This document shows, in pieces, positions 1-8,200 of a DNA stretch of 24,364 nucleotides. Positions within the stretch are counted from its first letter, which is position 1. Each line of letters starts with the position of its first letter. The stretch spans positions 1-24,364 of the forward strand of contig DATHUV010000122.1 of assembly GCA_035461905.1 (NCBI GenBank), in the 5' to 3' direction. A program made the translations under genes and the position numbers. The stretch comes from SZUA-442 sp035461905 (GTDB taxonomy: Bacteria > Actinomycetota > Acidimicrobiia > Spongiisociales > UBA5794). The notes under the pieces are model-generated. The model was not told the DNA's origin. It made no database searches and saw only the letters and a list, made by a program, of their open reading frames with translations.

Positions 1-77
1 AGGACCTTTCCGCGCCAGATCGCAGGCAGGAAACTGCCGATCACCCGGTGATCGGACTCTGGTTCTGAAGGGACGAC
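1..77. repeat. Imperfect intergenic repeat, copy A (cut by window edge)
   Basis: First of three related copies. Bases 8-36 are identical to bases 350-378 (29 nt). The unit continues into a hairpin at 37-55 (8-bp arms CCGATCAC/GTGATCGG, 3-nt loop) and a tail resembling TGATCGGACTC...TTCTGAAGGGA. The window begins inside or at the edge of this copy, so the array may extend to the left. No coding potential is credible here. Confidence 0.75.
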
Positions 78-300
78 GAACGCTTGGTCCCGACTCGTCC
101 CCCTTTCAAGGGGGACGGCAGAGCGAAAGCGATGCAGGGGGATCACCGGCCGAAGATCTGCGTCCTGGCCGGTTCCGACTCCCGTGCTCGCGGGCTCGCA
201 GGCCCCCTGGCTCACTCCGTTCGCCCGTCCCCCCAAGAGTCTCGATATCTCCCACGTGAACTGGCCGTCTCGAACGTCAGACCCGGGCTCGCAGGTGAAA
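78..300. other. Non-coding spacer between repeat copies
   Basis: Apart from the inverted repeat at 96-117, nothing recognisable is present. Both short plus-strand open frames crossing it run through the flanking repeats and resemble no known protein. The stretch 178-300 contains C/G-rich runs. It could be the remains of a longer decayed repeat or element, but no transposase or terminal repeats are visible. Confidence 0.5.
96..117. repeat. Perfect inverted repeat, 10-bp arms
   Basis: The arms CGTCCCCCTT and AAGGGGGACG are perfectly complementary around a 2-nt centre. Transcribed, this would form a strong hairpin, but no T-run follows on either strand, so a classical intrinsic terminator is not supported. 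It lies between repeat copies A and B. Confidence 0.7.
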
Positions 301-425
301 GGCTGCCGATCACGAAGTGATCGGACTCCGAATCTAAAGGGAGGACCTCTTCCGCGCCAGATCGCAGGCAGGAAACTGACGACCACGCAGTGATCGGACT
401 CCGCTTCTGAAGGGAGGACCTCTTC
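301..425. repeat. Imperfect intergenic repeat, copies B and C in tandem
   Basis: Copy B has a hairpin at 306-324 (8-bp arms CCGATCAC/GTGATCGG, loop GAA) and a tail at 318-351. The tail recurs at 391-424 in copy C with three substitutions, giving a period of 73 bp. Copy C contains the 29-nt block (350-378) shared exactly with copy A, but its hairpin (380-396) has a mismatched arm. The end of copy C supplies the AGGGAGGA at 411-418 that sits before the TTG start of the next gene. Confidence 0.75.
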
Positions 426-426
426 T

Positions 427-1674
427 TTGACTGCCGGTCGTTCCCAATCCGCATCCAAAGGTCTGCCCGCCAATACACTCGCCGGCATGGCCGATGATGA
501 CCTTGGCACGATCGTCCGGCGGGTCGGGATCTATGCCTGGTCCGTGATCGGGGTCCTCCTGCTTGTCGTAGCGTCGTTCTACATACTCGTCGAGGGTCGG
601 ATCATTTTTGCGCCGCTGTTCCTCGCGCTCGTGGTGATCGTCATACTGAATCCCCTCGTGACGTGGCTCAACGGAAGGGGGGTACCTCGCGTCATCGGTA
701 CAAGCATCGGCTTCATCGCGTTCTTTGCCGGTGTCACGCTTCTGGCGCTCCTTGTCCTGCCGAATGTCGCGGAGCAGGCACAGGGTTTCGTGGAGGAGTT
801 CCCGATCCTGTACGACGAGTCAGCCAACGATCTCGAGGCCCTCCTCGAGTCGCTCGGGTTCGAGGGTGTGGTCATCTGGGATTACGACCGAATCGTGGAC
901 TACCTCAACGATCCCGATAACCGGGATGCCATCGTCGCGGTGCTCCTCGACCGCCTTGGCTCCGTCACGGCGGGGATCTTCGAGTTCATCCTGGTGTTCC
1001 TCATCGGTCCGGTCCTTGCCTTCTACTTCCTCATCGACCTCCAGAGCGTTCAGACTCGTCTCCTCGGGGTGTTTCCCGAAAGAAGGCGGGCTGAGGCGGC
1101 CCACGTAGGTCGACAGCTGAACGCGGCGCTCGGGGGATTCCTTCGGGGCCAGTTGCTCGTCGCGCTGATCGTCGGGGTCCTTCTGTCCTTCGGTTATCGG
1201 ATCATCGGGCTCGAGTTCTGGCTCCTCATCGGGCTGATCGGTGGGCTTCTGAACATCGTGCCGCTGCTGGGCCCGTGGGTCGGGGGCATCCTGGGCGTGG
1301 CGATCGCTATCACCACGGCCGATGCGCGGACGGCCGTATGGGCCGTCGTCGTCGCCGTGGTCGTGCAGCAGATCGACAACAACTTCGTGTCGCCGACCGT
1401 GCTTCGCGCAACGGTCCGGCTCCATCCTGCAGTCACGCTCCTTGTCCTCGTGCTGGCGGGTGCGCTCGCCGGTTTCTGGGGTGTGATCATCGCGGTGCCC
1501 CTGACGGCGGCGATCAAGATCGTGTTGGGCCACTGGTGGAGAACGCGGGTGCTCGACCAGACCTGGGAGCAGGCCTCGGCCGAGATGTTCCAGGAGCCAC
1601 AACCCTCGAAGCTTCGCCGGACGGGAGAGATGCCGGTCGTGGTGGTCACCGAGGACGAGCAGGATCCGGATTAG
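427..1674 (+). CDS. AI-2E family transporter (PerM-like membrane protein)
   Basis: A 415-residue integral membrane protein with about eight hydrophobic segments. Three lie at roughly residues 35-112, then comes a polar loop rich in acidic residues (~113-170), then a second membrane bundle. The C-terminal block with QQIDNNFVSPTVL and a following G-x-x-G...AVPL pattern is the hallmark of the AI-2E/PerM family. Members are proposed to export autoinducer-2 or other solutes, or to exchange ions; the substrate here cannot be told. The TTG start at 427 has AGGGAGGA 8-9 nt upstream. An ATG at 487 (residue 21) fits the conserved N-terminus but lacks a clear ribosome site. The next gene starts 7 nt after the stop, suggesting one transcript. 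The acidic/polar tail (~385-415) is probably cytoplasmic. Confidence 0.88.
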   Translation: MTAGRSQSASKGLPANTLAGMADDDLGTIVRRVGIYAWSVIGVLLLVVASFYILVEGRIIFAPLFLALVVIVILNPLVTWLNGRGVPRVIGTSIGFIAFFAGVTLLALLVLPNVAEQAQGFVEEFPILYDESANDLEALLESLGFEGVVIWDYDRIVDYLNDPDNRDAIVAVLLDRLGSVTAGIFEFILVFLIGPVLAFYFLIDLQSVQTRLLGVFPERRRAEAAHVGRQLNAALGGFLRGQLLVALIVGVLLSFGYRIIGLEFWLLIGLIGGLLNIVPLLGPWVGGILGVAIAITTADARTAVWAVVVAVVVQQIDNNFVSPTVLRATVRLHPAVTLLVLVLAGALAGFWGVIIAVPLTAAIKIVLGHWWRTRVLDQTWEQASAEMFQEPQPSKLRRTGEMPVVVVTEDEQDPD

Positions 1675-1681
1675 GCACGGC

Positions 1682-2653
1682 GTGACCTTCTACGACTGGG
1701 CACTCATCGCGATCGTTGCCGGGTTCGTCGTTCGCGGGTGGTTCCGCGGCCTGGCTCGGCAGGCGATCGATGCCGGGCTTCTTCTCATCGGGTCTCTCGT
1801 CGTGTTCCGGCTTTCGCCGGTCATCGGGACGATCATCGCAGGCATGGCCAACGTGCCCTACGAGATCGGACGGGTCGTCGCCGGAGGTCTGGTGTTCGCG
1901 ATGCTCGTCGCCGGATCGATCGTGGTGGGGAGCTTCATCTCGACCGCCCTCCACGTCGTGCCGGGGGCAGCGACCGTGAACAAGTTGGGAGGGGCTGCGA
2001 TCGGTGCGGTGTTCGCCGTCGTCGTGATCGTCCTCGGGACCACGGTCGTATCTGCATCACCGCTGCCCGATCCGATCCGAAGTGGATTTGGCGAAGCGGT
2101 GTCCGAGAGCCCGGCGGGGTCCACCATCACCGATGCGGGGGGTCCGATCCAGGCAATGGTGTCCACGGCAAGCGGGGAGCGCCTTTTCGGCGCGATCATC
2201 GCCGTCCGCGAAGCCGTTGGTGACCGCTTGATGGCTGGCACGCTGCCGATTCCCCTGCCCTCGGTCGGGGAGGCCTCGCTCCTTCCGTCCCAGGTCGACG
2301 CCCAGGAGCTGTTCGACCGCATCAACAGAGAACGTGTCATCGCAGGCACGGATCCGCTCGCCTGGTCGCCGGATCTCGCCGTCATCGCCGTCTCGCGGGC
2401 GACAAGTGTCTATCGGTCCGGGGTTCTCTCACTCGATGACGACCTCGACGCCGCGTTCCGAGCGGCTGGGGTGCCGGGGACCATGCACACCGACCTCGTT
2501 GTGCTCGCTGCCTCCACCGACGGACTGGCGGAGGCCATTGCGGGAGCGTCGGGATACGCCGACGCAACGACGGACCCCACGTACCGCACGGCGGGGGTGG
2601 GCGTTATCGAGGGACCGTACGGGCTGATGGCCGTTCAGGTCCTGTCCGGCTGA
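1682..2653 (+). CDS. CvpA family membrane protein fused to a CAP/SCP-like domain
   Basis: 323 residues, GTG start, 7 nt behind the AI-2E gene. Residues 1-135 hold about four membrane helices typical of CvpA (colicin V production protein), including the early YDWALIAI...RGWFRGLARQ pattern. A linker leads to a C-terminal CAP/SCP-like domain (~205-323), recognised by LFDRINRERVIAG, DPLAWSPDLAVIA and a terminal GVGVIEGPYGLMAVQVL. The CAP part should face the outside. CAP domains act in varied extracellular roles; this copy lacks the usual His/Glu-rich centre, so a binding rather than enzymatic role is more likely. The last 19 bp overlap the end of the convergent lipoprotein gene. The CvpA call is firm; the CAP call is somewhat less so. 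Confidence 0.82.
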   Translation: MTFYDWALIAIVAGFVVRGWFRGLARQAIDAGLLLIGSLVVFRLSPVIGTIIAGMANVPYEIGRVVAGGLVFAMLVAGSIVVGSFISTALHVVPGAATVNKLGGAAIGAVFAVVVIVLGTTVVSASPLPDPIRSGFGEAVSESPAGSTITDAGGPIQAMVSTASGERLFGAIIAVREAVGDRLMAGTLPIPLPSVGEASLLPSQVDAQELFDRINRERVIAGTDPLAWSPDLAVIAVSRATSVYRSGVLSLDDDLDAAFRAAGVPGTMHTDLVVLAASTDGLAEAIAGASGYADATTDPTYRTAGVGVIEGPYGLMAVQVLSG

Positions 2654-3564
2654 TCGCCCTCGTAGGGCAGACGGTCGCTGTCGTCAATTTCGATGGTGTC
2701 CGCGGTGTCCACTGCGTCGCCGGATTCACGTGTGACGGTGTCCGCAGGGGGAGCCGTGGTCAACGTATCCACCGGCACATCGGGCTCCCCGGGCTCGACC
2801 GGACCACCCTCGGCGACCATCTCTGCTGCCGCCATGTCCGCGGAATGGGACGCTGCAGCTGAGTCGACGGCCGCCTGTGACCGACGTCGGTTCATGATCG
2901 ACGCGACGACGACGGCGATCGCAGCAACCACCAGAAGCACGACCAGGGCGATCAGTACCAGGTTCGATGTGCCGCCCGAGCCGAGGTCCGACGTCGCCGA
3001 GATGGTCTTTGAACCGGTGAAGGGGATCTTCCATACCAGTGTTCCGTCGGACCGAACCTCGTCAGCGTCATGGCTGGTAACGGTTCCCGGCATGGACACG
3101 ACGACGTTCGCGGAGAAGAACTCCTCCGTGATCATGCTCGGATCGATCGGCAGATCACCGCCTGCGTCGCCTACGTCGGTGGGCGCAACGGTCGCCGACA
3201 GTGTCGCCGTGTCCTCGTCGAACGTGTAGCTGAACATCTCGAAGACTTCGCCTCCAGCAGCGGTGGAGTCGAAGGTCGAGAGGTCCTCGACAGCCGTGGT
3301 GACACCGTAGAAGGTCATGTCACCCTCGGTTCGCTCCGTCTGGGTGACGTCGTCGCCTCCGAAGTCGGGAAGGTCGCCGAACAGGTCTTCGGGTGAGCCT
3401 TCGCCCATGTCCCCGAGCAGCTCACGGAACTCCTCGTCGAAACCGATCTCCGCCCCTACGACGGCTGACCCGTCTTCCTCGATGTCGAGGATGACGTTCG
3501 ATTCGATGCGGCACGCCGTGAGCACCACGGCGAGCAGTGCGAACAGGACCAGGTATTTGCGCAT
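2635..3564 (-). CDS. LppM-like lipoprotein with C-terminal membrane helix
   Basis: 309 residues from the ATG at 3564, which is preceded by GAGGGG. A longer frame reaching 3621 has no ribosome site and would bury the signal peptide. The N-terminus is a lipoprotein signal with lipobox LTAC (Cys18). Residues ~19-195 form a predicted beta-rich extracellular domain beginning RIESNVILDIEEDGSA, a start typical of the LppM family of actinobacteria (in Mycobacterium tuberculosis, LppM is linked to phagosome traffic). A single helix at ~201-224 is followed by RRR and an 80-residue acidic, Pro/Thr-rich tail that would be cytoplasmic. Lipid anchor plus membrane helix is the usual LppM layout. It is convergent with and overlaps the CvpA-CAP gene. 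Confidence 0.8.
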   Translation of the reverse strand: MRKYLVLFALLAVVLTACRIESNVILDIEEDGSAVVGAEIGFDEEFRELLGDMGEGSPEDLFGDLPDFGGDDVTQTERTEGDMTFYGVTTAVEDLSTFDSTAAGGEVFEMFSYTFDEDTATLSATVAPTDVGDAGGDLPIDPSMITEEFFSANVVVSMPGTVTSHDADEVRSDGTLVWKIPFTGSKTISATSDLGSGGTSNLVLIALVVLLVVAAIAVVVASIMNRRRSQAAVDSAAASHSADMAAAEMVAEGGPVEPGEPDVPVDTLTTAPPADTVTRESGDAVDTADTIEIDDSDRLPYEGDQPDRT

Positions 3565-3641
3565 GATTCCCCTCGGTTTCTGAAGCGGATGGTAGGCGGT
3601 ATCGTCGGTTTGCCACTCCACGCAACAGGGTGTGAACTCCT

Positions 3642-4370
3642 ATGATCGGCGACCGATCCGAGCTCCATGAGTCCTTCGTCGAGGCGTATCCTGCCTATGT
3701 CGCGCGCACGCTCGAGTCCCTCGGGATCGAGGTCGATGAGGTCGTTGCAGATGCCATCGTCGAGGGAGCCGCAGTCCTCGACGGTTTGCTGACCACGTTC
3801 GACCGGCTCGATCCCATCGACCAGAGGCACAGCCCGCTCGAGCTGGTCCGGGAAGCCCTGAGACCTGTCGATCGCGCGCTGGGGATGGAGGGAATCCCGC
3901 CTCCGGATCCGACCCGAGGACTCGGCGCCACATGGGGTGGTGCCCCATGGGATCGGTACGGCTTGGCACCGGGCTCCTCCCAGGTGCTCGGAGCCCGGGC
4001 GCACGGTGCGCACGTCCGATGGGGCCTGGCGAAGGCCGCGGCGCTGGCCCCCATGGTGAACCGGCCGTACGCCCGGATCGTGGCCTCCAGCGACCGATTC
4101 GACGCGCTGAGTACAGCGGTGACCGAGCTCGGCTACCGCACGGCATCTCCAGATGATGGCCCGCCCTCGGTTGCCATCATCGAGGCCTCCCTTCCAGGCG
4201 GTCACGATGCTGTCCGAAGAGCGGCCGCCGAAGGTGCCCACGTCGTCGCCTTCGGGGACAGAATCGATGATCTCGAAAGCGCGGGCCTGCGAGCCCTCGG
4301 AGCCGCGCTGGTCGTAACGACCGGCGCGCTCCTGAGGGACCCGCAAGCGCATCTACCGGCTGTCGCCTGA
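3642..4370 (+). CDS. Uncharacterised protein with C-terminal receiver-like (pseudo-receiver) domain
   Basis: 242 residues, ATG start with only a weak AGGG upstream. Residues 1-80 are predicted helical and acidic. A Gly/Pro-rich middle (~85-130) includes GATWGGAPWDRYGLAPGS. Residues ~143-235 read like an alternating alpha/beta receiver fold: RIVASSD, then VAIIEASLPGG, then HVVAFGD, then GAALVVTTGALL. Compared with receiver domains, the strand that normally carries the phospho-acceptor Asp (LLDxxLPG) has Glu181 (IIEASLPG), and the conserved Lys position appears to be Thr. No signal peptide or membrane segment is seen, so it is probably cytoplasmic. It is divergent from the LppM-like gene with a 77-bp gap. 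The gene is real by codon pattern and context; the fold assignment is by eye only. Confidence 0.7.
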   Translation: MIGDRSELHESFVEAYPAYVARTLESLGIEVDEVVADAIVEGAAVLDGLLTTFDRLDPIDQRHSPLELVREALRPVDRALGMEGIPPPDPTRGLGATWGGAPWDRYGLAPGSSQVLGARAHGAHVRWGLAKAAALAPMVNRPYARIVASSDRFDALSTAVTELGYRTASPDDGPPSVAIIEASLPGGHDAVRRAAAEGAHVVAFGDRIDDLESAGLRALGAALVVTTGALLRDPQAHLPAVA

Positions 4371-4376
4371 CGTGGG

Positions 4377-5123
4377 TCAGCCGTAGTAGGCGGCGATCGC
4401 GTCGGCCAGGAATGCGGCAGTACCCGCCCCTGCCTTGTCGATGTTCGCCGTGAACCGAGGGTCCTCGACGTACATCCTGCCGAGTCCGGCATGGATCTCC
4501 GGCGTGCACTCGTAGAAGTTGTGGGTGATGTGATCCCGATGGGACTCCACGAGTGCGACGGCCTCGATCCCGTCGGGGTCGATGCCTTCGGCCGCGCATC
4601 GTGCGGCCGTCGTGTAGATCGCATCGGCCTCGGTCCTGATGCGTTCCCAGTCCGCGACCTCGTACGATGCCGCTCGCCTGGTCGACTCGATGTATGCATC
4701 GGTCTGGCCCCAGCGGTCCTCGGCTTCGGCTCTGTGTTCATCGGGGTCGAAGTCCCCGAACACGGAGAGCTTCTCTTCTGGTGTCATTGTCGTTCCATTC
4801 TCTGCTGATTCGATCGCCGAGTCGAGACTCGCCCGTATCGCCTGCAAGTGACCGATCTGATAGCTGACTCGATCGCGGGCGCCCCGCAACGTCGCGATCG
4901 CGTCCCCGTCCTCGAGGATGCGTCCGATGTCGTCAAGGGCCAGGTCGAGCGCTCGATACGTGAGGATCAACCGGAGCCTGTCGACGTCGGCCGTTCCGTA
5001 GAGTCGATAGCCGCTGTCGGTACGTCCGGCAGGCTTGAGCAATCCGATCTCGTCGTAGTGGTGCAGTGTGCGAATGGAAACGCCCGAGATTCGGGCGAGC
5101 TCTCCAACGGTGATGGTGTTCAT
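4377..5123 (-). CDS. MerR family transcriptional regulator with TipAS domain
   Basis: 248 residues from the ATG at 5123. Residues 1-70 are a MerR winged helix: TVGELARISGVSIRTLHHYD, then EIGLLKPAGRTDSGYRLY. A coiled-coil dimer helix (~75-115) follows, then a TipAS-type ligand domain (~125-248) with HRDHITHNFYECTPEIHAGL and MYVEDPRFTANID. TipAL of Streptomyces binds thiopeptide antibiotics through this domain and activates its own promoter; many relatives have unknown ligands. Starting at 5144 would add seven residues but would run into the promoter. The start lies just downstream of a palindromic operator, suggesting autoregulation and a transcript beginning at or near the ATG. It is divergent from treS (98-bp gap), so it could also act on treS. 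Confidence 0.9.
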   Translation of the reverse strand: MNTITVGELARISGVSIRTLHHYDEIGLLKPAGRTDSGYRLYGTADVDRLRLILTYRALDLALDDIGRILEDGDAIATLRGARDRVSYQIGHLQAIRASLDSAIESAENGTTMTPEEKLSVFGDFDPDEHRAEAEDRWGQTDAYIESTRRAASYEVADWERIRTEADAIYTTAARCAAEGIDPDGIEAVALVESHRDHITHNFYECTPEIHAGLGRMYVEDPRFTANIDKAGAGTAAFLADAIAAYYG

Positions 5124-5129
5124 GCCGTC

Positions 5130-5160
5130 ACGATAAACCCTCACGTAACGTGAGGGTCAA
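5130..5160 (-). promoter_or_regulatory. MerR-type promoter with 19-bp palindromic operator
   Basis: Bases 5138-5156 read CCCTCACGTAACGTGAGGG, a perfect palindrome with 9-bp arms about one base. On the minus strand it sits between TTGACC (-35, 5160-5155) and a weak TATCGT (-10, 5135-5130), a 19-nt spacer. The long spacer with an operator inside it is the hallmark of MerR-family activated promoters. The core CTCACGT-n-ACGTGAG resembles, from memory, the operator in the Streptomyces tipA promoter. The predicted transcription start falls on or next to the ATG at 5123, implying a leaderless mRNA. Confidence 0.75.
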
Positions 5161-5207
5161 GGGTTTTCTTCGGCGATTGATGGCCACGCCATGAACCGCC
5201 GTGGACC

Positions 5208-5213
5208 TAGGCT
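5208..5213 (+). promoter_or_regulatory. Possible -10 element of treS (leaderless)
   Basis: TAGGCT fits the TAnnnT -10 pattern and ends 8 nt before the ATG at 5222. Transcription starting at its usual distance would begin at or within about two bases of the start codon. There is no Shine-Dalgarno sequence before this ATG, which supports a leaderless message. No good -35 is visible. The same hexamer occurs upstream of otsA. Confidence 0.4.
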
Positions 5214-5221
5214 GGTCCGCC

Positions 5222-8200
5222 ATGGCAGTAGATCCACGCGTCCTCCGTCCACCGCTCTGGTACAAGGATGCGGTCATCTATGAGCTGCACGTGCGGGCGT
5301 TCTCGGACTCGAACGACGACGGCATCGGCGACTTCCCGGGTCTGACCTCCCGGCTCGACTACCTGAGCACGCTCGGCATCGACACGATCTGGCTCCTTCC
5401 CTTCTACCCCTCACCGCTGCGTGACGATGGGTACGACATCGCCGACTACTACGACGTCCACTCGAGTTACGGCTCCCTCGACGACTTTCGCACCTTCCTC
5501 GACGCGGCACACTCCCGCAACATGAGGGTCATCACCGAGCTGGTGATCAATCACACCTCCGATCAGCATCCGTGGTTCCAGCGGGCACGTCGAGCCGAAC
5601 CGGGGTCGCCCGAACGGGACTTCTACGTGTGGAGTGACACGCCTGACAAGTACTCCGACGTGAGGATCATCTTCCAGGACACCGAGACATCGAACTGGAG
5701 TTGGGATCCGGTCGCCGGGGCGTACTACTGGCATCGCTTCTTCTCACATCAGCCGGACCTCAACTACGACAACGACCTGGTCAGGGAAGCAGTGACGGAC
5801 GCCCTCCGGTTCTGGTTCGACCTCGGGGTCGACGGCCTGCGCCTCGATGCGGTTCCGTACCTGTACGAGCGTGAGGGAACCAACGGCGAGAACCTCCCCG
5901 AGACCCACGCGGAGCTCAAGCGCCTTCGGTCCGTCATCGACGAGCACTACGAGAACCGCATGCTGCTCGCTGAGGCAAACCAATGGCCGGAGGACTCTGT
6001 CGCGTACTTCGGAGACGGTGATGAATGCCACATGGCGTTCCACTTCCCCCTGATGCCTCGCCTGTACCTCGCACTCCAGCGTGAGAACCGGCTTCCGATC
6101 ATCGACATCCTCGAGCAGACGCCCCCGATTCCGCAGGACGCCCAGTGGGCGATCTTCCTGAGGAACCACGACGAGCTGACGCTCGAGATGGTCTCGGAGG
6201 AGGAGCGCGATCTCATGTGGCGGACGTACGCCCCAGATCGTCGTGCACGGCTCAACCTCGGCATCCGGAGACGACTCGCACCGCTGCTCGACAACGATCG
6301 CCGCCGGATCGAGCTGCTCATCAGCCTGCTCCTCTCGCTCCCAGGAACACCCGTGCTCTACTACGGGGACGAGATCGGCATGGGTGACAACATCTTCCTC
6401 GCCGACCGTGACGGCGTCCGCACACCGATGCAGTGGAGCAACGACCGCAACGCCGGGTTCTCACGCGCAAACCCGCAGTCGCTGTACCTCCCCGTCGTTG
6501 TCGACCCCCAGTTCCACTACGAGACCGTCAACGTGGAGGCTGAGCAGGCGAACCCGAACTCCCTGCTGTGGTGGGTCCGTGACATGGTCCACCGCCGGAA
6601 GCGCCATCCCGTGTTCGGGCGCGGTGACATCGAGTTCCTCGGTCCGGCGAATGAGCAGGTCCTGGCGTATCTCCGCCACGGCGAAACGGAGACGATCCTG
6701 ATCGTCGCGAACCTGTCGCGCCAGTCCCAGTTCGTCGAGCTCGATCTTGCGAGGTATGAGGGTCAGGGCGTCACCGAAATGCTCGGACGCACCGAGTTCC
6801 CTGCAATCGGTGACACGCCGTATGTCCTATCGCTCGGCCCCTACGGCTACTACTGGTTCATCATCGACGGGTTGGGTCTGGACACCCATGACGAGGGTGA
6901 CGTGATCGAGCTGTTCGGACCCCTCGAGGACGCGTTCGCGACGGACGGACCGATGCTCTCCGTTCTTGGGAAGCACCTTGCCCACCAATCCTGGTTCCTC
7001 GGGCCGGCACCACGGCGATCGCAGATCTCCGTGCGCGACCTCATACCTGTGACGAAGGGGGAGCAGGAGGCGAACCTATGGATCGCTCTGGTCTCCATCG
7101 CCCACACGACGTCACCCGACGACGTGTACCTGGTGCCGATCGGCATCAGCTTCGAGGCAGATGTCGATGGCGTGATCGCCCGCGTGCACAGGGACGGCCA
7201 CGACGGCGTCCTCTACGATGGCCTCGCAGACGAGCGGTTGCGCCGTGCACTCCTTGCAGCCATGATCGCCGACGAGACGATGCTCGGGCGGGCCGGTTCG
7301 CTGAATTTCTCCGCTGGTGACCTTCCGATCGGTCCCGACGCGGTCGACACCCTCGCATCGACGGTGTCGACCAACCAACGAGGTGAGTCGTACATCTCGT
7401 ACGGTTCGGGTATCGCGATCAAGCTCTTCCGGAAGGTGGAACCTGGGATCAACCCAGACCTCGAGCTGCGTCGCTTCCTGACCGAGAGAACGGGCTTCGA
7501 CAACGTGTCCGACACCTACGGTGCGATCGAGTATCGGTCAGGGGACACGAACACGATCGGTGTCCTCCAGCAGTCCTTCGAAGTGTCGGAGACGGCGTGG
7601 GGAGCGTTCTCCGGGCTTTGCTCCGAGTGGCTCGAGCGCCGCGTCGATCATGACGCGCCACCGCCGCCGGTTCCGTCGTTGATCTCGATAGAGGATCTTC
7701 GCCAGGTCGACGCCGACCATGACCCCGACATGGCGGACACCGTGGCGCTCGCGCGCCAACTCGGCTCGGTGACGGCACGGATGCACATCGCCCTCGGGTC
7801 CCAGAGTGAGGAACCGGATCTCCAGCCAGTCGGCTTCACCCAGCTGTATCAGCAGTCGCTCTACCAGTCCCTCCGGGCAGGGGTCCGTCAGGAACTGAGG
7901 TCGATCCGAAAGCTCCGCTCCGGCGCCGGACCGGAGATCGCCTCCGGTGTCGACGACGTCATCGGGTCCGAGGCCGAACTCCTCGGGATGCTCGATCCCG
8001 TTCGGCGCATCCCCATGAGCGGATCCCGCATTCGTTGCCACGGCGACTATCGGCTTGATGAGGTCTACTTCGTCGAGGGGGAGTTCATCATCGAGGACTT
8101 CTCGGGGGATCACAACCGTCCCCTCAGTGAGCGACGGCTCCGTGGATCCGCGTTGCGTGACGTCGCACAGATGGTCCGTTCGATCGACTACGTCGCGCTC

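Noticed and set aside
84..393. Two overlapping plus-strand open frames of 69-78 codons as small genes
   Set aside because: They run through repeat copies and the palindrome, overlap in different frames, lack ribosome sites and resemble no protein.
1..425. CRISPR array
   Set aside because: Only three unevenly spaced, imperfect 75-bp units; no short repeats with regular unique spacers and no cas genes.
820..1602. 260-codon minus-strand open frame
   Set aside because: Antisense to the well-supported AI-2E gene; composition rich in His/Asp/Arg typical of a shadow frame in high-GC DNA.
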